A stretch of 64,000 nt of DNA. It comes from Flavobacterium sp. HSC-32F16 (lineage in GTDB: Bacteria; Bacteroidota; Bacteroidia; Flavobacteriales; Flavobacteriaceae). Positions 1 through 9,999 of this stretch are shown piece by piece. The stretch spans positions 744,001 through 808,000 of the forward strand of contig NZ_JALKAC010000001.1 of NCBI RefSeq assembly GCF_024171645.1, read 5' to 3'. Numbering within the stretch: the first letter of the stretch is position 1; each line of letters opens with the position of its first letter. Under the pieces are notes generated by a model, which saw only the letters and a program-made list of their open reading frames with translations, was not told the DNA's origin and did not search any database. The translations under genes and the position numbers were made by a program.

Positions 1-2
1 TT

Positions 3-1076
3 CGTTTTGGCGAAATCAGTATTGCGATGGTTTTACAGATTTTATTGCCTTTACTGATCTTTTTTGTTGGGTTTAATTCTGTGGCTTACGAAAGAGAAAA
101 CGGAACTTTAAAAATTCTTTTAAGTCAGGGGATCAACTGGAAACAGCTTTTGTTTGGTAAAGTTTTGGGTATTGCAAGCGTCGTAATGCTGCTTTTTGTT
201 CCAACCATTATCGTTTTGGTTTTGATTTGGCTAACGCTTCAAAACTTTTCAATTTCAGCAGATGAAACAATCAAATTGCTTTTGTTTATTGGGTTTCATT
301 TTATTTATCTGATGTTCTTTTGTGTCGTGGCCGTTTTGATTTCGGCGTCAAGCAAAACTTCAAAAAAAGCATTGGTTTCGTTAATTGGAATCTGGCTGAT
401 TTTTACCATAATTCTGCCAAGAACTACTCAGGCAATTGGAGCTTATTTGTATCAAGCGCCTTCTAAAATTCAATTTAACAGCAATATTGAAAAAGATATT
501 CTGAAACAAGGTGACAGTCATAACCCGAATGATGTGCATTATAAAGCGATTAAAGATTCTTTATTGCGAGTTTACAAAGTCGATTCGGTACAAAAACTTC
601 CTTTTAATTATTCCGGATTTATTATGACCGAAGGCGAGAAAATCAGCTCGAATATTTATAACCGGCATTTAGAAGAATTGCTAAAAATATACGCCAGACA
701 AAACAGTTTTTCTAAAGCCGTTTCTTTCTTAAATCCATACATCGCAATGAAAAATTTATCGATGGGATTATCCAATACAGATTATGATTCGTACATCGAT
801 TTCCAGAAACAAGCCGAGAAATACCGTTACGGCATGGCGCAGAAAATGAACGCTTTACAGGTAAGATACATCAGCAATAAAAAGCCCGGACCAAACGACA
901 AACCGCTCACAATCGGCAAAGAACACTGGGCCGAGGTTGAAGAGTTTCATTATGAGCCAAAAGGCATCTGGGAGGTTTTAAAAACCGAAATTGTTTCTGT
1001 CATTTCTATTCTTTTATGGGTAATTCTATTGTTTGTTTTAATTAGAATTGCTGCTAAAAAACTAAAAGCCATTTAA
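3..1076 (+). CDS. ABC-2 type transporter permease (DUF3526-like), 5' end outside window
   Basis: This is an inner-membrane permease subunit of an ABC exporter of unknown substrate. The frame is open from base 3 through the first internal ATG at 27 with no stop, so the true start lies upstream of the window and the protein is truncated here. Visible features are a hydrophobic segment ending in a YERENGTLK motif typical of ABC-2 permeases (a cytoplasmic loop after a membrane span). Three further spans follow within about residues 45-135 (counted from the ATG at 27), then a long soluble loop of about 180 residues and a final span near residues 320-342. It ends one base before the next permease begins, so the two are translated together and probably form a heterodimer with an ATPase encoded upstream, outside the window. 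The family assignment is firm; the substrate is unknown. Confidence 0.8.
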   Translation, partial: RFGEISIAMVLQILLPLLIFFVGFNSVAYERENGTLKILLSQGINWKQLLFGKVLGIASVVMLLFVPTIIVLVLIWLTLQNFSISADETIKLLLFIGFHFIYLMFFCVVAVLISASSKTSKKALVSLIGIWLIFTIILPRTTQAIGAYLYQAPSKIQFNSNIEKDILKQGDSHNPNDVHYKAIKDSLLRVYKVDSVQKLPFNYSGFIMTEGEKISSNIYNRHLEELLKIYARQNSFSKAVSFLNPYIAMKNLSMGLSNTDYDSYIDFQKQAEKYRYGMAQKMNALQVRYISNKKPGPNDKPLTIGKEHWAEVEEFHYEPKGIWEVLKTEIVSVISILLWVILLFVLIRIAAKKLKAI

Positions 1077-1077
1077 T

Positions 1078-2427
1078 ATGTTAGTACTCTTATTTAAAAA
1101 TTTCATACGTTCAAAAGGTACCAAAATTGGCTTACTTTTTTTATTAATTATTGGTTTTATAAGCCTTTTAATAGGTCGCCAGTTTCAGGAAAAACAACAA
1201 AACAACATTACTGAAGCGGCAATTTACCAGAAAGAACATATTGCCAGAAATGCTGCTTTTCATAAAGATGAAATTGGACTTCTTCTGTATTACATTAAAT
1301 TTTCATTGGTCAATAATACACTGCCAATTAATAGTTTAGCAATTGGACAGCGCGATGTAAATCCGTCGATTCAAAATGTTACGATTCGAGGTTTGGAAGG
1401 TCAGAAATACGATTCGGAACTCAATAATCCGAGTAATCTTTTGTCAGGAAATATCGATTTTAGTTTTGTGCTTTTATATTTGTTTCCGCTTTTGATTATT
1501 GCTTTTTCTTATAATATTATTTCTGAAGAAAAAGAATCAGGAACCTGGAAAATTGTGGCAACACAGAGTTCAAATACGTTTTTGTATATCTTAAAACTGT
1601 TTTATGTTAGAATTTTAAGTATAACGGCACTTTTGACTTTTATTCTTTTAGCAGCTGTTTTGTTTTTACAGATTCCGATAGATAAATCCTTTCTTGTGTT
1701 TTACGGGCTTTCGGTTTTGTATATTTTATTTTGGTTTGCGGTTTGTTTTTTCATTGTTTCCCTTCAAAAAAATTCCAACTTCAACGCTGTTATTTTATTG
1801 ACAATCTGGTTATTTCTTATTATTATTCTTCCGGCAGGAATCAATACCTATATCATCAATAGATATAAAGTCCCCGAAGCTTTAGAATTAACACTTACGC
1901 AGAGAAATGCTTATCATGAAAAATGGGATATGGATAAACAGGAAACGCTGGATAAATTCTACAAACATTATCCGCAATTTAAAAATTATCCTTTGCCTGA
2001 TAAAGAATTCAGCTGGCTTTGGTATTACGCCATGCAGCAAATGGGCGACGATGAATCTTCGGTACAATCCAAAGAATTAGAAACGAAACTACAACAGCGC
2101 AACCGCGCCAGTGAGCTGATTGCGCAGTTTATTCCAACGCTGCATACGCAGATTCAGTTAAATGAAATTGCAAAATCTGATTTGCGAAACCAACTTTCGT
2201 TTTTACAGGAAACAACAAAATTTCACGAAAAACTGCGTTTGTATTTTTATCCAAAGATATTCGACAATGCTCCGGTTGATCAGGAAAAATGGGAGAATTT
2301 TAAAGTAGAAACGTTTAAGGATAGCTCTGAAACGAGTTTTATGAAAGCGTTTTTGCCTTTATTGCTTTTTAGTTTATTGCTGATTGGTTTTGGATGGCGA
2401 AATTTTAATCGTAAAGTGTTTTTTTAA
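1078..2427 (+). CDS. ABC-2 type transporter permease (DUF3526-like)
   Basis: Second permease of the same exporter, 449 residues. It has an N-terminal span (about residues 13-33), a large extracytoplasmic loop, four central spans (about 128-256), another large loop and a C-terminal span (about 422-440). The motif ISEEKESGTWK after the second span matches YERENGTLK in the preceding protein, showing that the two subunits are paralogues with the same layout. The start codon directly follows the stop of the upstream gene, so co-translation is likely. Substrate cannot be told from the sequence; the ATPase is expected upstream of the window. Confidence 0.8.
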   Translation: MLVLLFKNFIRSKGTKIGLLFLLIIGFISLLIGRQFQEKQQNNITEAAIYQKEHIARNAAFHKDEIGLLLYYIKFSLVNNTLPINSLAIGQRDVNPSIQNVTIRGLEGQKYDSELNNPSNLLSGNIDFSFVLLYLFPLLIIAFSYNIISEEKESGTWKIVATQSSNTFLYILKLFYVRILSITALLTFILLAAVLFLQIPIDKSFLVFYGLSVLYILFWFAVCFFIVSLQKNSNFNAVILLTIWLFLIIILPAGINTYIINRYKVPEALELTLTQRNAYHEKWDMDKQETLDKFYKHYPQFKNYPLPDKEFSWLWYYAMQQMGDDESSVQSKELETKLQQRNRASELIAQFIPTLHTQIQLNEIAKSDLRNQLSFLQETTKFHEKLRLYFYPKIFDNAPVDQEKWENFKVETFKDSSETSFMKAFLPLLLFSLLLIGFGWRNFNRKVFF

Positions 2428-2439
2428 CTGCAACATATT

Positions 2440-2540
2440 TAACCGCAAAGACGCAAAGTTCGCAAAGTTTATATAAAGCTTTGCGGACTTTGCGTTTTTT
2501 TTAAAGTCAATTCAAAGAATCCTTGCGTTCTTTGCGGTTA
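2440..2540. repeat. cgcaaag-type intergenic inverted repeat
   Basis: Imperfect inverted repeat of about 100 bp. It begins with aaccgcaaagacgcaaag and ends with cttgcgttctttgcggtt, with an inner pair around 2470-2495 (tttgcggactttgcg). The same element recurs at many places in this window. It lies between the second permease and the next gene and may act as a transcription terminator or mRNA stability hairpin; that role is inferred. Confidence 0.7.
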
Positions 2541-2573
2541 AAAAAATAGTACTTTTAATGAAATTTCTATTCA

Positions 2574-3182
2574 ATGAAAAAAACATTCTTAATAAGCCTT
2601 CTCATTATTATCATTCTTTACGCCTTTAAACAACTGGTTTACAATCCATACAAATGGAAAAAAGCTATTAATACACCAGAACATAAATTGCAGTCAGGAA
2701 GTTTTATCTTTAGTAAACAAAGAGGCTCAAACGGAAGCCAAAGTATGGAAAACAAATATTTCATTTTTAAAGTAATTGCAATAGACGGCGATTATGTTAG
2801 ACTTTCGGTAATTCGTCAGTTATCTGAAAAGGATAAATTAAAACAATCTAATTTTTCGACTACCAAACAAGCTTATAACGATTTAAAAGACAGCATTCAT
2901 AAAATTACGATTACTCCAATTTTGCCGGGAGATTTATATAAAGAAGGGGCTTCTTTTACTTTAAATGATTATTTATTGGCTAAATATCCTGCTTTAAATC
3001 AGTCACGTTATTATTATGAAGATGTCAAATTATCTGTTGATTCAGTACAATATTTTAGTTTGGTTTATTCTAAAGAAAAAATCATAAGCAAAGGAAAACT
3101 GGTTCCGTGGATTTTAAACAACAGCACTACTCCGGAATTAGCGGAGAGATTATCTGAAAATATAGATTTAATACTTAATTAA
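2574..3182 (+). CDS. Hypothetical membrane-anchored protein
   Basis: Unrecognised 202-residue protein. The first 20 or so residues form one hydrophobic segment (MKKTFLISLLIIIILYAF) with no clear signal-peptidase site, so it is probably anchored in the inner membrane with a periplasmic domain. The remainder is soluble, rich in Lys, Ser and Tyr, and shows no motif I know. It stands alone between a repeat element and a hairpin. It is a credible gene by length and codon use; the function is unknown. Confidence 0.65.
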   Translation: MKKTFLISLLIIIILYAFKQLVYNPYKWKKAINTPEHKLQSGSFIFSKQRGSNGSQSMENKYFIFKVIAIDGDYVRLSVIRQLSEKDKLKQSNFSTTKQAYNDLKDSIHKITITPILPGDLYKEGASFTLNDYLLAKYPALNQSRYYYEDVKLSVDSVQYFSLVYSKEKIISKGKLVPWILNNSTTPELAERLSENIDLILN

Positions 3183-3192
3183 ATAATTTATC

Positions 3193-3227
3193 TAACCGCA
3201 ATCCAGAAGCTTCTGGATTGCAGTTAA
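3193..3227. terminator. Stem-loop, probable terminator
   Basis: Near-perfect palindrome aaccgcaatccagaag / cttctggattgcagtt just after the stop of the 2574-3182 gene. It has no strong T-run, so it could be a palindromic repeat rather than a classical terminator. Confidence 0.5.
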
Positions 3228-3313
3228 AAACTATAAACTAAACTTATTCTGAATAAATTTTCCTGTAAAGGTCTTTATTTTTATTTTATTTAGAATTAAT
3301 ATAAATAAACTTT

Positions 3314-3321
3314 TATATTTG
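3314..3321 (+). promoter_or_regulatory. Putative -7 box upstream of the ECF sigma gene
   Basis: TATATTTG matches the Bacteroidota -7 consensus TAnnTTTG, about 70 bases before the sigma factor start. No clear TTTG -33 box lies at the usual distance (the region is T/A rich), so the promoter is tentative. Confidence 0.4.
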
Positions 3322-3393
3322 CCGCTTTCTGAGCAAATAGAGTACTTTTCAAAATTTACTTAATATTGCCTTTCCAAAAGTAAATTTCAATTA

Positions 3394-3993
3394 ATGAATA
3401 ACCATGCAAGTTTCGAATTAAATCTCTTCAAATCCTTTAAGGAAGGAGACGAAACTGCTTTTAAGTTTTTCTACGATAAATATTTTAGAAGAATACAATC
3501 TTTTAGTATTCAGTTTATTTACGATCAGGATGAAGCCGAAAATCTGGCTCAGGAAGCTCTACTCCATTTATGGCAAAACAGGGAAAGTGTAGATTCTATT
3601 AACGGAATTCAGGCTTTTTTGTTTACTTACGCCAAATCTAAATGTCTGAATTTAATCCGACATAATAAGGTGAAGGATAAATTTAAAAAAGACTTACTTA
3701 ACCACCAAGAAAGAGAACTGGATATTGAGGTTTTAAATTCGCTTCAATTCGATACGTTAGAATTAACCGAATTAGAATGTATTATTCAGGATTCTATTAA
3801 TGATTTGCCGCCTAAAACCAGGGAAGTTTTTATAAAAAAACGCTTCGAAAATAAAAAAAATGCAGAAATAGCCGAAGAAATGGAAGTTACTTTAAAAGCT
3901 GTAGAAGCCCACATGACAAAGGCTTTGAAGATTTTAAAAACGAAATTATCGGATTATTTGTTCCTAATCTTTATCCTTATTTATAATAATTAA
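3394..3993 (+). CDS. ECF RNA polymerase sigma factor (FecI-like)
   Basis: Extracytoplasmic-function sigma-70 factor of 199 residues that directs RNA polymerase to the outer-membrane uptake genes next to it. Region 2 lies at about residues 12-95 (YDQDEAENLAQEALLHLW is the typical sigma-2 helix). Region 4 lies at about 125-185, with the LPPKTREVF and AEIAEEMEVTLKAVEAHM helix-turn-helix pattern. The C-terminal tail (DYLFLIFILIYNN) is unusually hydrophobic for a cytoplasmic sigma factor. FecR anti-sigma and an STN-containing SusC follow on the same strand. By analogy with FecI/FecR/FecA, binding of a substrate at the receptor would release this sigma factor. The substrate is not known. Confidence 0.92.
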   Translation: MNNHASFELNLFKSFKEGDETAFKFFYDKYFRRIQSFSIQFIYDQDEAENLAQEALLHLWQNRESVDSINGIQAFLFTYAKSKCLNLIRHNKVKDKFKKDLLNHQERELDIEVLNSLQFDTLELTELECIIQDSINDLPPKTREVFIKKRFENKKNAEIAEEMEVTLKAVEAHMTKALKILKTKLSDYLFLIFILIYNN

Positions 3994-4060
3994 GAATAAA
4001 AGGTAGGGTTTTTTATTTCTGAAGTGTACTAACTATAGTGAGACGTTTTAAAACTCAAAT

Positions 4061-5164
4061 ATGACATCGGAAATAATACAAAAATATCTTTCTAACGAAG
4101 CTTCAGAACAAGAAGTTCAGGCACTTTTTAAATGGATTGAAGCATCGGCAGAAAACAAAAAGCAATTTGTAACGGCTAAGAAAGCGTGGGTTCTTTCCGG
4201 CTTATCTGAAGATATTTTTAGTGATTCTGTTCCATTAATTCAAATGAAACCAAAAAACAGGCTGAGGCAGTACTTGAGCTATGCCGCAGTATTTTTAGTT
4301 GTAATTGGATTAGGAAAAACTATTTTATTATTTACCGATACATCTAAAGCATCAAAAGAAATTGTTCTGGAATTGGGCGACGGCCGTTTAGAATATTTTT
4401 CTGGAAAAAATCAAACTACTTTAGTAAATGACAAAGGAGATTTAGTGGCCAAAAAATTTCCTCATCAAATCATTTATTTTGGTAAAGCTGCTGCTGACAA
4501 ACTGGTTTACAACACGCTTACCATTCCGTACGGAAAACGTTTCAAACTAAAACTTTCAGATGGTACTATTGTGAGTTTAAACGCTGGAAGTTCTTTACGC
4601 TATCCGGAACAATTTGGCAGTAACGGAAACCGAAATGTATATTTAACCGGAGAAGCTTTTTTTGAAGTGGCCAAAGATAAAGAGCATCCGTTTATTGTAA
4701 ATGCCAATCAGGTTGATATTAAGGTTCTTGGGACAAAGTTTAATGTGAGCGCTTATCCCGAAAATCCTACTGTTAACAGTACTTTGATAGAAGGAAGTAT
4801 TCAAATGTCTGAAACTGCAAATCCTTCTAATGTTATTTTGCTTGAGCCTAACCAAATGGCAACGTGGCAGAATAATGCTAAAAAAATTACGCTCAAAAAT
4901 GTTGATCCTTCTTTTTATTCAGCCTGGACAAAAGGAGAACTGGCATTTAAAGACACCCCATTTTCTACAATCGCTAAAATGATTCAGCGTACCTACGATG
5001 TTGAGATTATTAATGAAAATTCTGATTTGGCCAGACAGAATTTTACTGGTACTATAAATAGCAGCGAATCTAGTGTTGAAAACATTTTAGATCTTCTAAA
5101 ACGTGACACTCCTTTTAATTATTCAATTGAACATAAAACGATTACCATCACCAATCCTCGATAA
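4061..5164 (+). CDS. FecR-family anti-sigma factor
   Basis: Inner-membrane anti-sigma factor and signal transducer, 367 residues. The N-terminal cytoplasmic part (about 1-65) contains the short helical anti-sigma region. A single membrane span is at about residues 70-91. The periplasmic FecR domain covers about 145-245 (IPYGKRFKLKLSDGTIVSLN is its hallmark), followed by a DUF4974 domain at about 290-365. It is placed directly between the ECF sigma gene and the STN-containing SusC, the standard order in Bacteroidota. It is expected to hold the sigma factor until the STN domain of the receptor signals through the periplasm. Confidence 0.92.
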   Translation: MTSEIIQKYLSNEASEQEVQALFKWIEASAENKKQFVTAKKAWVLSGLSEDIFSDSVPLIQMKPKNRLRQYLSYAAVFLVVIGLGKTILLFTDTSKASKEIVLELGDGRLEYFSGKNQTTLVNDKGDLVAKKFPHQIIYFGKAAADKLVYNTLTIPYGKRFKLKLSDGTIVSLNAGSSLRYPEQFGSNGNRNVYLTGEAFFEVAKDKEHPFIVNANQVDIKVLGTKFNVSAYPENPTVNSTLIEGSIQMSETANPSNVILLEPNQMATWQNNAKKITLKNVDPSFYSAWTKGELAFKDTPFSTIAKMIQRTYDVEIINENSDLARQNFTGTINSSESSVENILDLLKRDTPFNYSIEHKTITITNPR

Positions 5165-5174
5165 ATAAACAAAC

Positions 5175-8100
5175 ATGACATTTACGATACAACCCGTTTT
5201 AAGAAAAATTCTGTTTTTCTTAGCCATTCTCATATCTGGATTTAAAGGATTTTCTCAGAATAAACTCATAACATTACACGTAAAAAACAAACCTATAAGC
5301 CTAATTATCAAATCAATTGAAGAACAAACTGATTTTAGGATAATTTATAACGCCCGTAAAATTGATGCGGATCAGCTGGGCGATTTAGAGGTAAATAATG
5401 CTACTCTTGAAACGGCTTTAAAACAGTTGTTAAAGGGCAAAAACATTTCGTTTTACATTCAGAAAAAGCAGGTTTTATTAACGAGCTCTGCTCCTGATTC
5501 TTCTAATTCTGACGTTCAGGAAACGGAAAGATTTATTACCGGAACGGTTTATAACGCTAAAGATAAACAGCCTCTTCCGGGCGCAACTATCCGTATAAAA
5601 GGAACCGGAATGGGCGCTATAACTGATTTTAACGGAAAGTTTGTCTATCAGTTAAAAGGAAATAACATTCCGAATCTTGTTCTTGAAGTTGGATTTCTTG
5701 GAATGGAACCTCAGTCTCAAAAAGCAGACAACAAAAAAGATTTCATATTTTACCTTCAGGAAACTACTGATGAACTGAATCCGGTTGTGATTACTTCTTC
5801 TTATGGAACTACAAAACTAAAAGAGGAAATTGTAGGGAGTATTTCGACTTTGCAGGCAAAAGATATTGCGGTTGAGCAGGCTTCTGAAAGTTTTGATAAA
5901 ATGATTACCGGCCAGATTGCGGGTGTTATGGTTGAAAATACTTCTGGTATAGGCGGTCCTGTAAAGATTAATATTCGAGGTCAGGGTACATTATCCTCTT
6001 TGAGCGGTGCTATTACAGGGACTTCGTCTCAGCCTCTTATTATTGTTGATGGTGTTGTAATGAGCGAAGAATATGCCATTGACAGTGCCAATTTTAACGG
6101 AAACGGTGATTTTTCTGAAAATTTAGGGAACCCGTTGATGAAAATTGCCCCGGAAAATATTGAAACGATTTCTGTATTAAAAGATGCTGCAGCAGTAGGT
6201 ATTTATGGTGCCGATGGAGCAAACGGTGTAATTTTGATTACAACCAAAAAAGGAAAAAAAGGAAAAACACAATTTGGTTTTTCTAATCAACTGGGAGTTT
6301 CTTCTGCCGTTAATCAAATTAAGTATTTAAACGGAGAGCAATATACGGAACTGCGAAATGAGTTCCTGAAAAATACTACGACGGGTCATGTTCCAGTTTC
6401 TTATAACGGAATAAACACGGATTGGTTTAATATATTAAACAGATCTGGTGTATATAATAAATATAATTTTAATGTTTCGGGATCTACTTCTAAATTTTCA
6501 TACCGTACTAACATCAGTTATACCAAAATCGATGAACCACAGGTTGGAAATGAAACAAAACAATTAAACGCCGGAATTAATTTAGGTTACAACTCAGGTA
6601 AATGGGATATTAACTTAATGCTTAATCCTAGTTTTGTACAAAAAGATGCTCCAAATATCTTTTACAGTTTCGCTTACCTTCCAACGCTTGCCTTGTATAA
6701 TGCTGATGGTTCATATGCTGATTTGGGCGTAAGCGGTACTACGAGAGGAAATCCTTTGGCGGCGATTGAGCAAAACAAAAACGAAGCGCAGACTTTTGGT
6801 CTTTTAGGAAGTTTGAATTTATCTTATAAGCTCAATAAAAACATCCGATTCTCTACTCTTTTTGGTATGGACTATACTGATAAAGAACAGGATCGTTATT
6901 TTTCTGCAGCAAATGAAAGCGGCCAGTATAATGCGACTTTTATCTTAGACGGAATTACACATCCTGCTTGGGGACGCCGCCTTATAAACCAGAGAAATTC
7001 TACTAAATGGAACTGGCAGGGACAAGCTTTATTCAACAAACAATTAAATGAAAGCAATGAAATTGATGGAGTTGTTGGTTTTGAATTAGCAGAGGATAAA
7101 ACAGACTTTAATTATAAATCTGGTGTAGGATTTTTAGAGCCTGATCGTATTAATAATGTCATAGATGCCATAAGAGATGACAATCCGGATACAACGGAAG
7201 ATGAATCTAAAAACGGTCAGAGTTACAGAAATGAAATAAGCTACAATTCAAGAGTTTCTTTATTCTCTCAGGTAAATTACAACTACAAAAAACGTTATTT
7301 CTTATTAGCAAACTATCGTCGTGATCAGAGTTCTGTCTTTGGAGATGATACCGATGTGGCTCATAATGGCGGTTTAGGTGCCGGATGGATTATTAGTAAT
7401 GAAAACTTTTTAAGCACAAATTCCTGGATTGATTTCCTGAAACTGAAAGCAAGTTACGGATCAACCGGAAATTCTAAAATTGGTTCTTACAGATCAAAAG
7501 GAATTTATAATATAAGCCAAAACGGATACAATGGTTCTATTGGTGCGACTACAGGCGCTGCTCCAAATGGCAGATTAAGCTGGGAAAAAAACACAAAATT
7601 CAATGCTGGATTTGATTTTAATGTTTTCAAAAGAGTCGAATTGACATTAGAATATTACTACGATGATAAAAGTAATTTAATTGCTTCAAGAGACATTCCT
7701 ACAGAAACAGGTTACAGCTCTGTACAATTAAATGCGGCAAGCATGTACAACAAAGGTTTTGAACTTACTACAAGAATAAAATGGATAAAAAGCAATGCTT
7801 TTAAATGGACAACGGCTTTTAATATTGCCACAATAAATAATAAAGTAACTTATTTAAAAGGTTTAGGCAGTGATTATGCTGAATCAAATATTGCATTGGC
7901 ACAAAAAGTAGGTTACAGCACAACAACATTATGGGGAATTAAATGGGCTGGTGTAGATCCGGCAACAGGAAGAGATCTTATACAAAAAAATGGACAGATT
8001 TACGATGCTAAAACATATAACGAGTTATTTACAGTTGCAGATTGGGAACCTATTGGAGACAAACAGGCAGATGCTTATGGAGGTTTCTATAATAATTTTA

Positions 8101-8534
8101 CTTTCTACAATAATCTTACTTTATCTATTAGAGGAGATTATCAAATTGGCGGAAGCTTTATGGCACCAAGTGTTCTTATCGATCAATATAATGTAACAAC
8201 AAATAGAAATCTTTCTGTAAATGCCTACGATTATTGGAGAAATCCAGGCGACAATGTTTCACAATCAGCTGTAACACTTTCACCAATAATGTCAAACTTA
8301 AGCAAATATATCTACGATGCTACCTATATCAGAATCAGTAATGTTAATTTAAGTTATAATATACCTCTTAAAAAGAATACTTTTCTGGATGCTGTTTCTG
8401 TTTTTGCAGATGCTACAAATGTGGCGTATTGGTACAAAGAAAAAAGTCCTAAAGGAATGAACGGAATACGAGAGTATAGTTATATCTATCCGCAGGCAAG
8501 AACAATCTCGCTGGGAGTTAATGCTAAATTTTAA
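5175..8534 (+). CDS. TonB-dependent SusC/RagA-family receptor with STN domain
   Basis: Outer-membrane TonB-dependent transporter of 1119 residues. Order of parts: signal peptide (about 1-28, ending GFSQ); STN signalling domain (about 30-110); carboxypeptidase-D-like regulatory domain (about 121-200, FITGTVYNAKDKQPLPGA); plug with the SusC signature (VNIRGQGTLS-like, here KINIRGQGTLS) and a GADGANGVILITTKKGKKG segment; then a large beta-barrel ending in an aromatic residue (GVNAKF). The STN domain and the sigma/FecR genes upstream show that this receptor regulates its own locus. It starts 10 bases after FecR, and SusD begins right at its stop codon. The imported substrate could be a glycan, peptide or metal-containing ligand. 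Confidence 0.95.
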   Translation: MTFTIQPVLRKILFFLAILISGFKGFSQNKLITLHVKNKPISLIIKSIEEQTDFRIIYNARKIDADQLGDLEVNNATLETALKQLLKGKNISFYIQKKQVLLTSSAPDSSNSDVQETERFITGTVYNAKDKQPLPGATIRIKGTGMGAITDFNGKFVYQLKGNNIPNLVLEVGFLGMEPQSQKADNKKDFIFYLQETTDELNPVVITSSYGTTKLKEEIVGSISTLQAKDIAVEQASESFDKMITGQIAGVMVENTSGIGGPVKINIRGQGTLSSLSGAITGTSSQPLIIVDGVVMSEEYAIDSANFNGNGDFSENLGNPLMKIAPENIETISVLKDAAAVGIYGADGANGVILITTKKGKKGKTQFGFSNQLGVSSAVNQIKYLNGEQYTELRNEFLKNTTTGHVPVSYNGINTDWFNILNRSGVYNKYNFNVSGSTSKFSYRTNISYTKIDEPQVGNETKQLNAGINLGYNSGKWDINLMLNPSFVQKDAPNIFYSFAYLPTLALYNADGSYADLGVSGTTRGNPLAAIEQNKNEAQTFGLLGSLNLSYKLNKNIRFSTLFGMDYTDKEQDRYFSAANESGQYNATFILDGITHPAWGRRLINQRNSTKWNWQGQALFNKQLNESNEIDGVVGFELAEDKTDFNYKSGVGFLEPDRINNVIDAIRDDNPDTTEDESKNGQSYRNEISYNSRVSLFSQVNYNYKKRYFLLANYRRDQSSVFGDDTDVAHNGGLGAGWIISNENFLSTNSWIDFLKLKASYGSTGNSKIGSYRSKGIYNISQNGYNGSIGATTGAAPNGRLSWEKNTKFNAGFDFNVFKRVELTLEYYYDDKSNLIASRDIPTETGYSSVQLNAASMYNKGFELTTRIKWIKSNAFKWTTAFNIATINNKVTYLKGLGSDYAESNIALAQKVGYSTTTLWGIKWAGVDPATGRDLIQKNGQIYDAKTYNELFTVADWEPIGDKQADAYGGFYNNFTFYNNLTLSIRGDYQIGGSFMAPSVLIDQYNVTTNRNLSVNAYDYWRNPGDNVSQSAVTLSPIMSNLSKYIYDATYIRISNVNLSYNIPLKKNTFLDAVSVFADATNVAYWYKEKSPKGMNGIREYSYIYPQARTISLGVNAKF

Positions 8535-8538
8535 GAAA

Positions 8539-9999
8539 ATGAAATATTCAAAATACCTATCCATATTTTTTCTAACACTTTCATTACAAAGCTGTAGTGA
8601 CTTTTTAGAGCAGGAACCCGGAACCCAAACGTCTGTAGATGAACTTTTACAAAACAAAACAGGAGTTTTGCAGGCACTTACCGGACTTTATACTGAAGTA
8701 GAAGCTAATGTAAGACCAGAACGCTATGCTGTTTATGCTGATTTACAGGGCGGTAATTTAAAATTTGGTCCAACTGCAACAGGAGGTCTCAAAGGACAGA
8801 TTTCGCCATCATCAAATGTTGAGCAGTTTTATTCTTTTGATGATGTGGCGCTGTCCAGTAATTTTAAAACATTTTATGATGGTAATTATGACATCATAAA
8901 TCAGGCGAATTTAATTTTAGAATATACTCCTGCCCTAACCGATGCGACTGATGCAGAAAAAAATCAGATAAAAGCCGAAGCTTTAACGATAAGAGCCTAT
9001 GCCCATTTTCTTTTATCTCTTGTTTACAGTCAGGATTATAAATATACGGCTGATGCATCGCATTTAGGAATAATTTACAACACAGAATCTATTAAATCCG
9101 GAATACAATATCCGGCCAGAAAAACCCTGGCAGAAACTTATAACTTAATTATTAATGATTTAAAAACGGCTGTTGATAATTACTCAGACAATTCATTACT
9201 TTCTGGCCCTGCCCATTCTTTCTTTAACAGAAAAAATACAAAAGCATTATTAGCAAGAGTTTATCTTCAAAAAGGAGACTGGATAAATGCTTACGAAATG
9301 GCAAATGATGTAATTACCAATTCAGGTGCTGCGCTAATGAGTAAAGAAACTTTAGTTTCTGAATGGGAAAAACCTGATCTTCCCGTATCAGAAATCCTCC
9401 TTGAGTTTTCTATTCCGAAAGACACAGAAGGAAATGTTTCATCATCAATGGCTCAGACTTTTGGGTATACTTCAGACATAAACTTTCAAAAATATACAGT
9501 TTCAAATGATTTAATTGATCTATATGAAAGCAGTGATTTAAGAAAACAATTGTTCTTAACAAAATCACTTTATACAATTATAGGCGGCGTGCAGACTTAC
9601 CGAGATTACAACTTTACCAAAAAATTTCAGAATAATGCCGGCTATGTCGCTTTCAGACTCAGTGAAATGTACCTGATTCGTGCAGAAGCTGCATTTGAAA
9701 CCAATAGAGCCGATTTGGCAATGGCAGACATTAATATCATCCGTGCCCGTGCCAATGCATCATTATTAACCAATACAACGAATTTAAAAGAAAATATCTT
9801 TTTAGAAAGAAGAAAAGAATTATGTTTTGAAGGTTTCTTATTCTTTGATATTGCCAGAAACCATAAAGATGTTTCAAGAAATGACGGCTGTATCGCCACA
9901 GTGTGCAGTTTGACTTATCCATCTTTAAAATATGTATTGCCAATACCAACATACAACACTAATCTTAACCCAAACTTGCAGCAAAATGACTCGTATTAA
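8539..9999 (+). CDS. SusD/RagB-family surface lipoprotein
   Basis: Substrate-binding outer-membrane lipoprotein that caps the SusC barrel. I chose the ATG at 8539 rather than the in-frame ATG at 8521 because it gives a clean lipoprotein signal peptide (MKYSKYLSIFFLTLSLQSC, lipidation at the Cys) and avoids overlap with SusC. The mature part (about 467 residues) begins SDFLEQEPGT, typical of SusD. The C-terminal RagB region has LSEMYLIRAEAAF and LENIFLERRKELCFEG-like segments, which are family hallmarks. It is part of one transcription unit with SusC and the following lipoprotein. Confidence 0.93.
   Translation: MKYSKYLSIFFLTLSLQSCSDFLEQEPGTQTSVDELLQNKTGVLQALTGLYTEVEANVRPERYAVYADLQGGNLKFGPTATGGLKGQISPSSNVEQFYSFDDVALSSNFKTFYDGNYDIINQANLILEYTPALTDATDAEKNQIKAEALTIRAYAHFLLSLVYSQDYKYTADASHLGIIYNTESIKSGIQYPARKTLAETYNLIINDLKTAVDNYSDNSLLSGPAHSFFNRKNTKALLARVYLQKGDWINAYEMANDVITNSGAALMSKETLVSEWEKPDLPVSEILLEFSIPKDTEGNVSSSMAQTFGYTSDINFQKYTVSNDLIDLYESSDLRKQLFLTKSLYTIIGGVQTYRDYNFTKKFQNNAGYVAFRLSEMYLIRAEAAFETNRADLAMADINIIRARANASLLTNTTNLKENIFLERRKELCFEGFLFFDIARNHKDVSRNDGCIATVCSLTYPSLKYVLPIPTYNTNLNPNLQQNDSY

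Noticed and set aside
2440-2540. Possible tRNA or small RNA gene in the hairpin-rich gap
   Set aside because: No cloverleaf or GTTCRANNC box; it matches the dispersed inverted repeat family.
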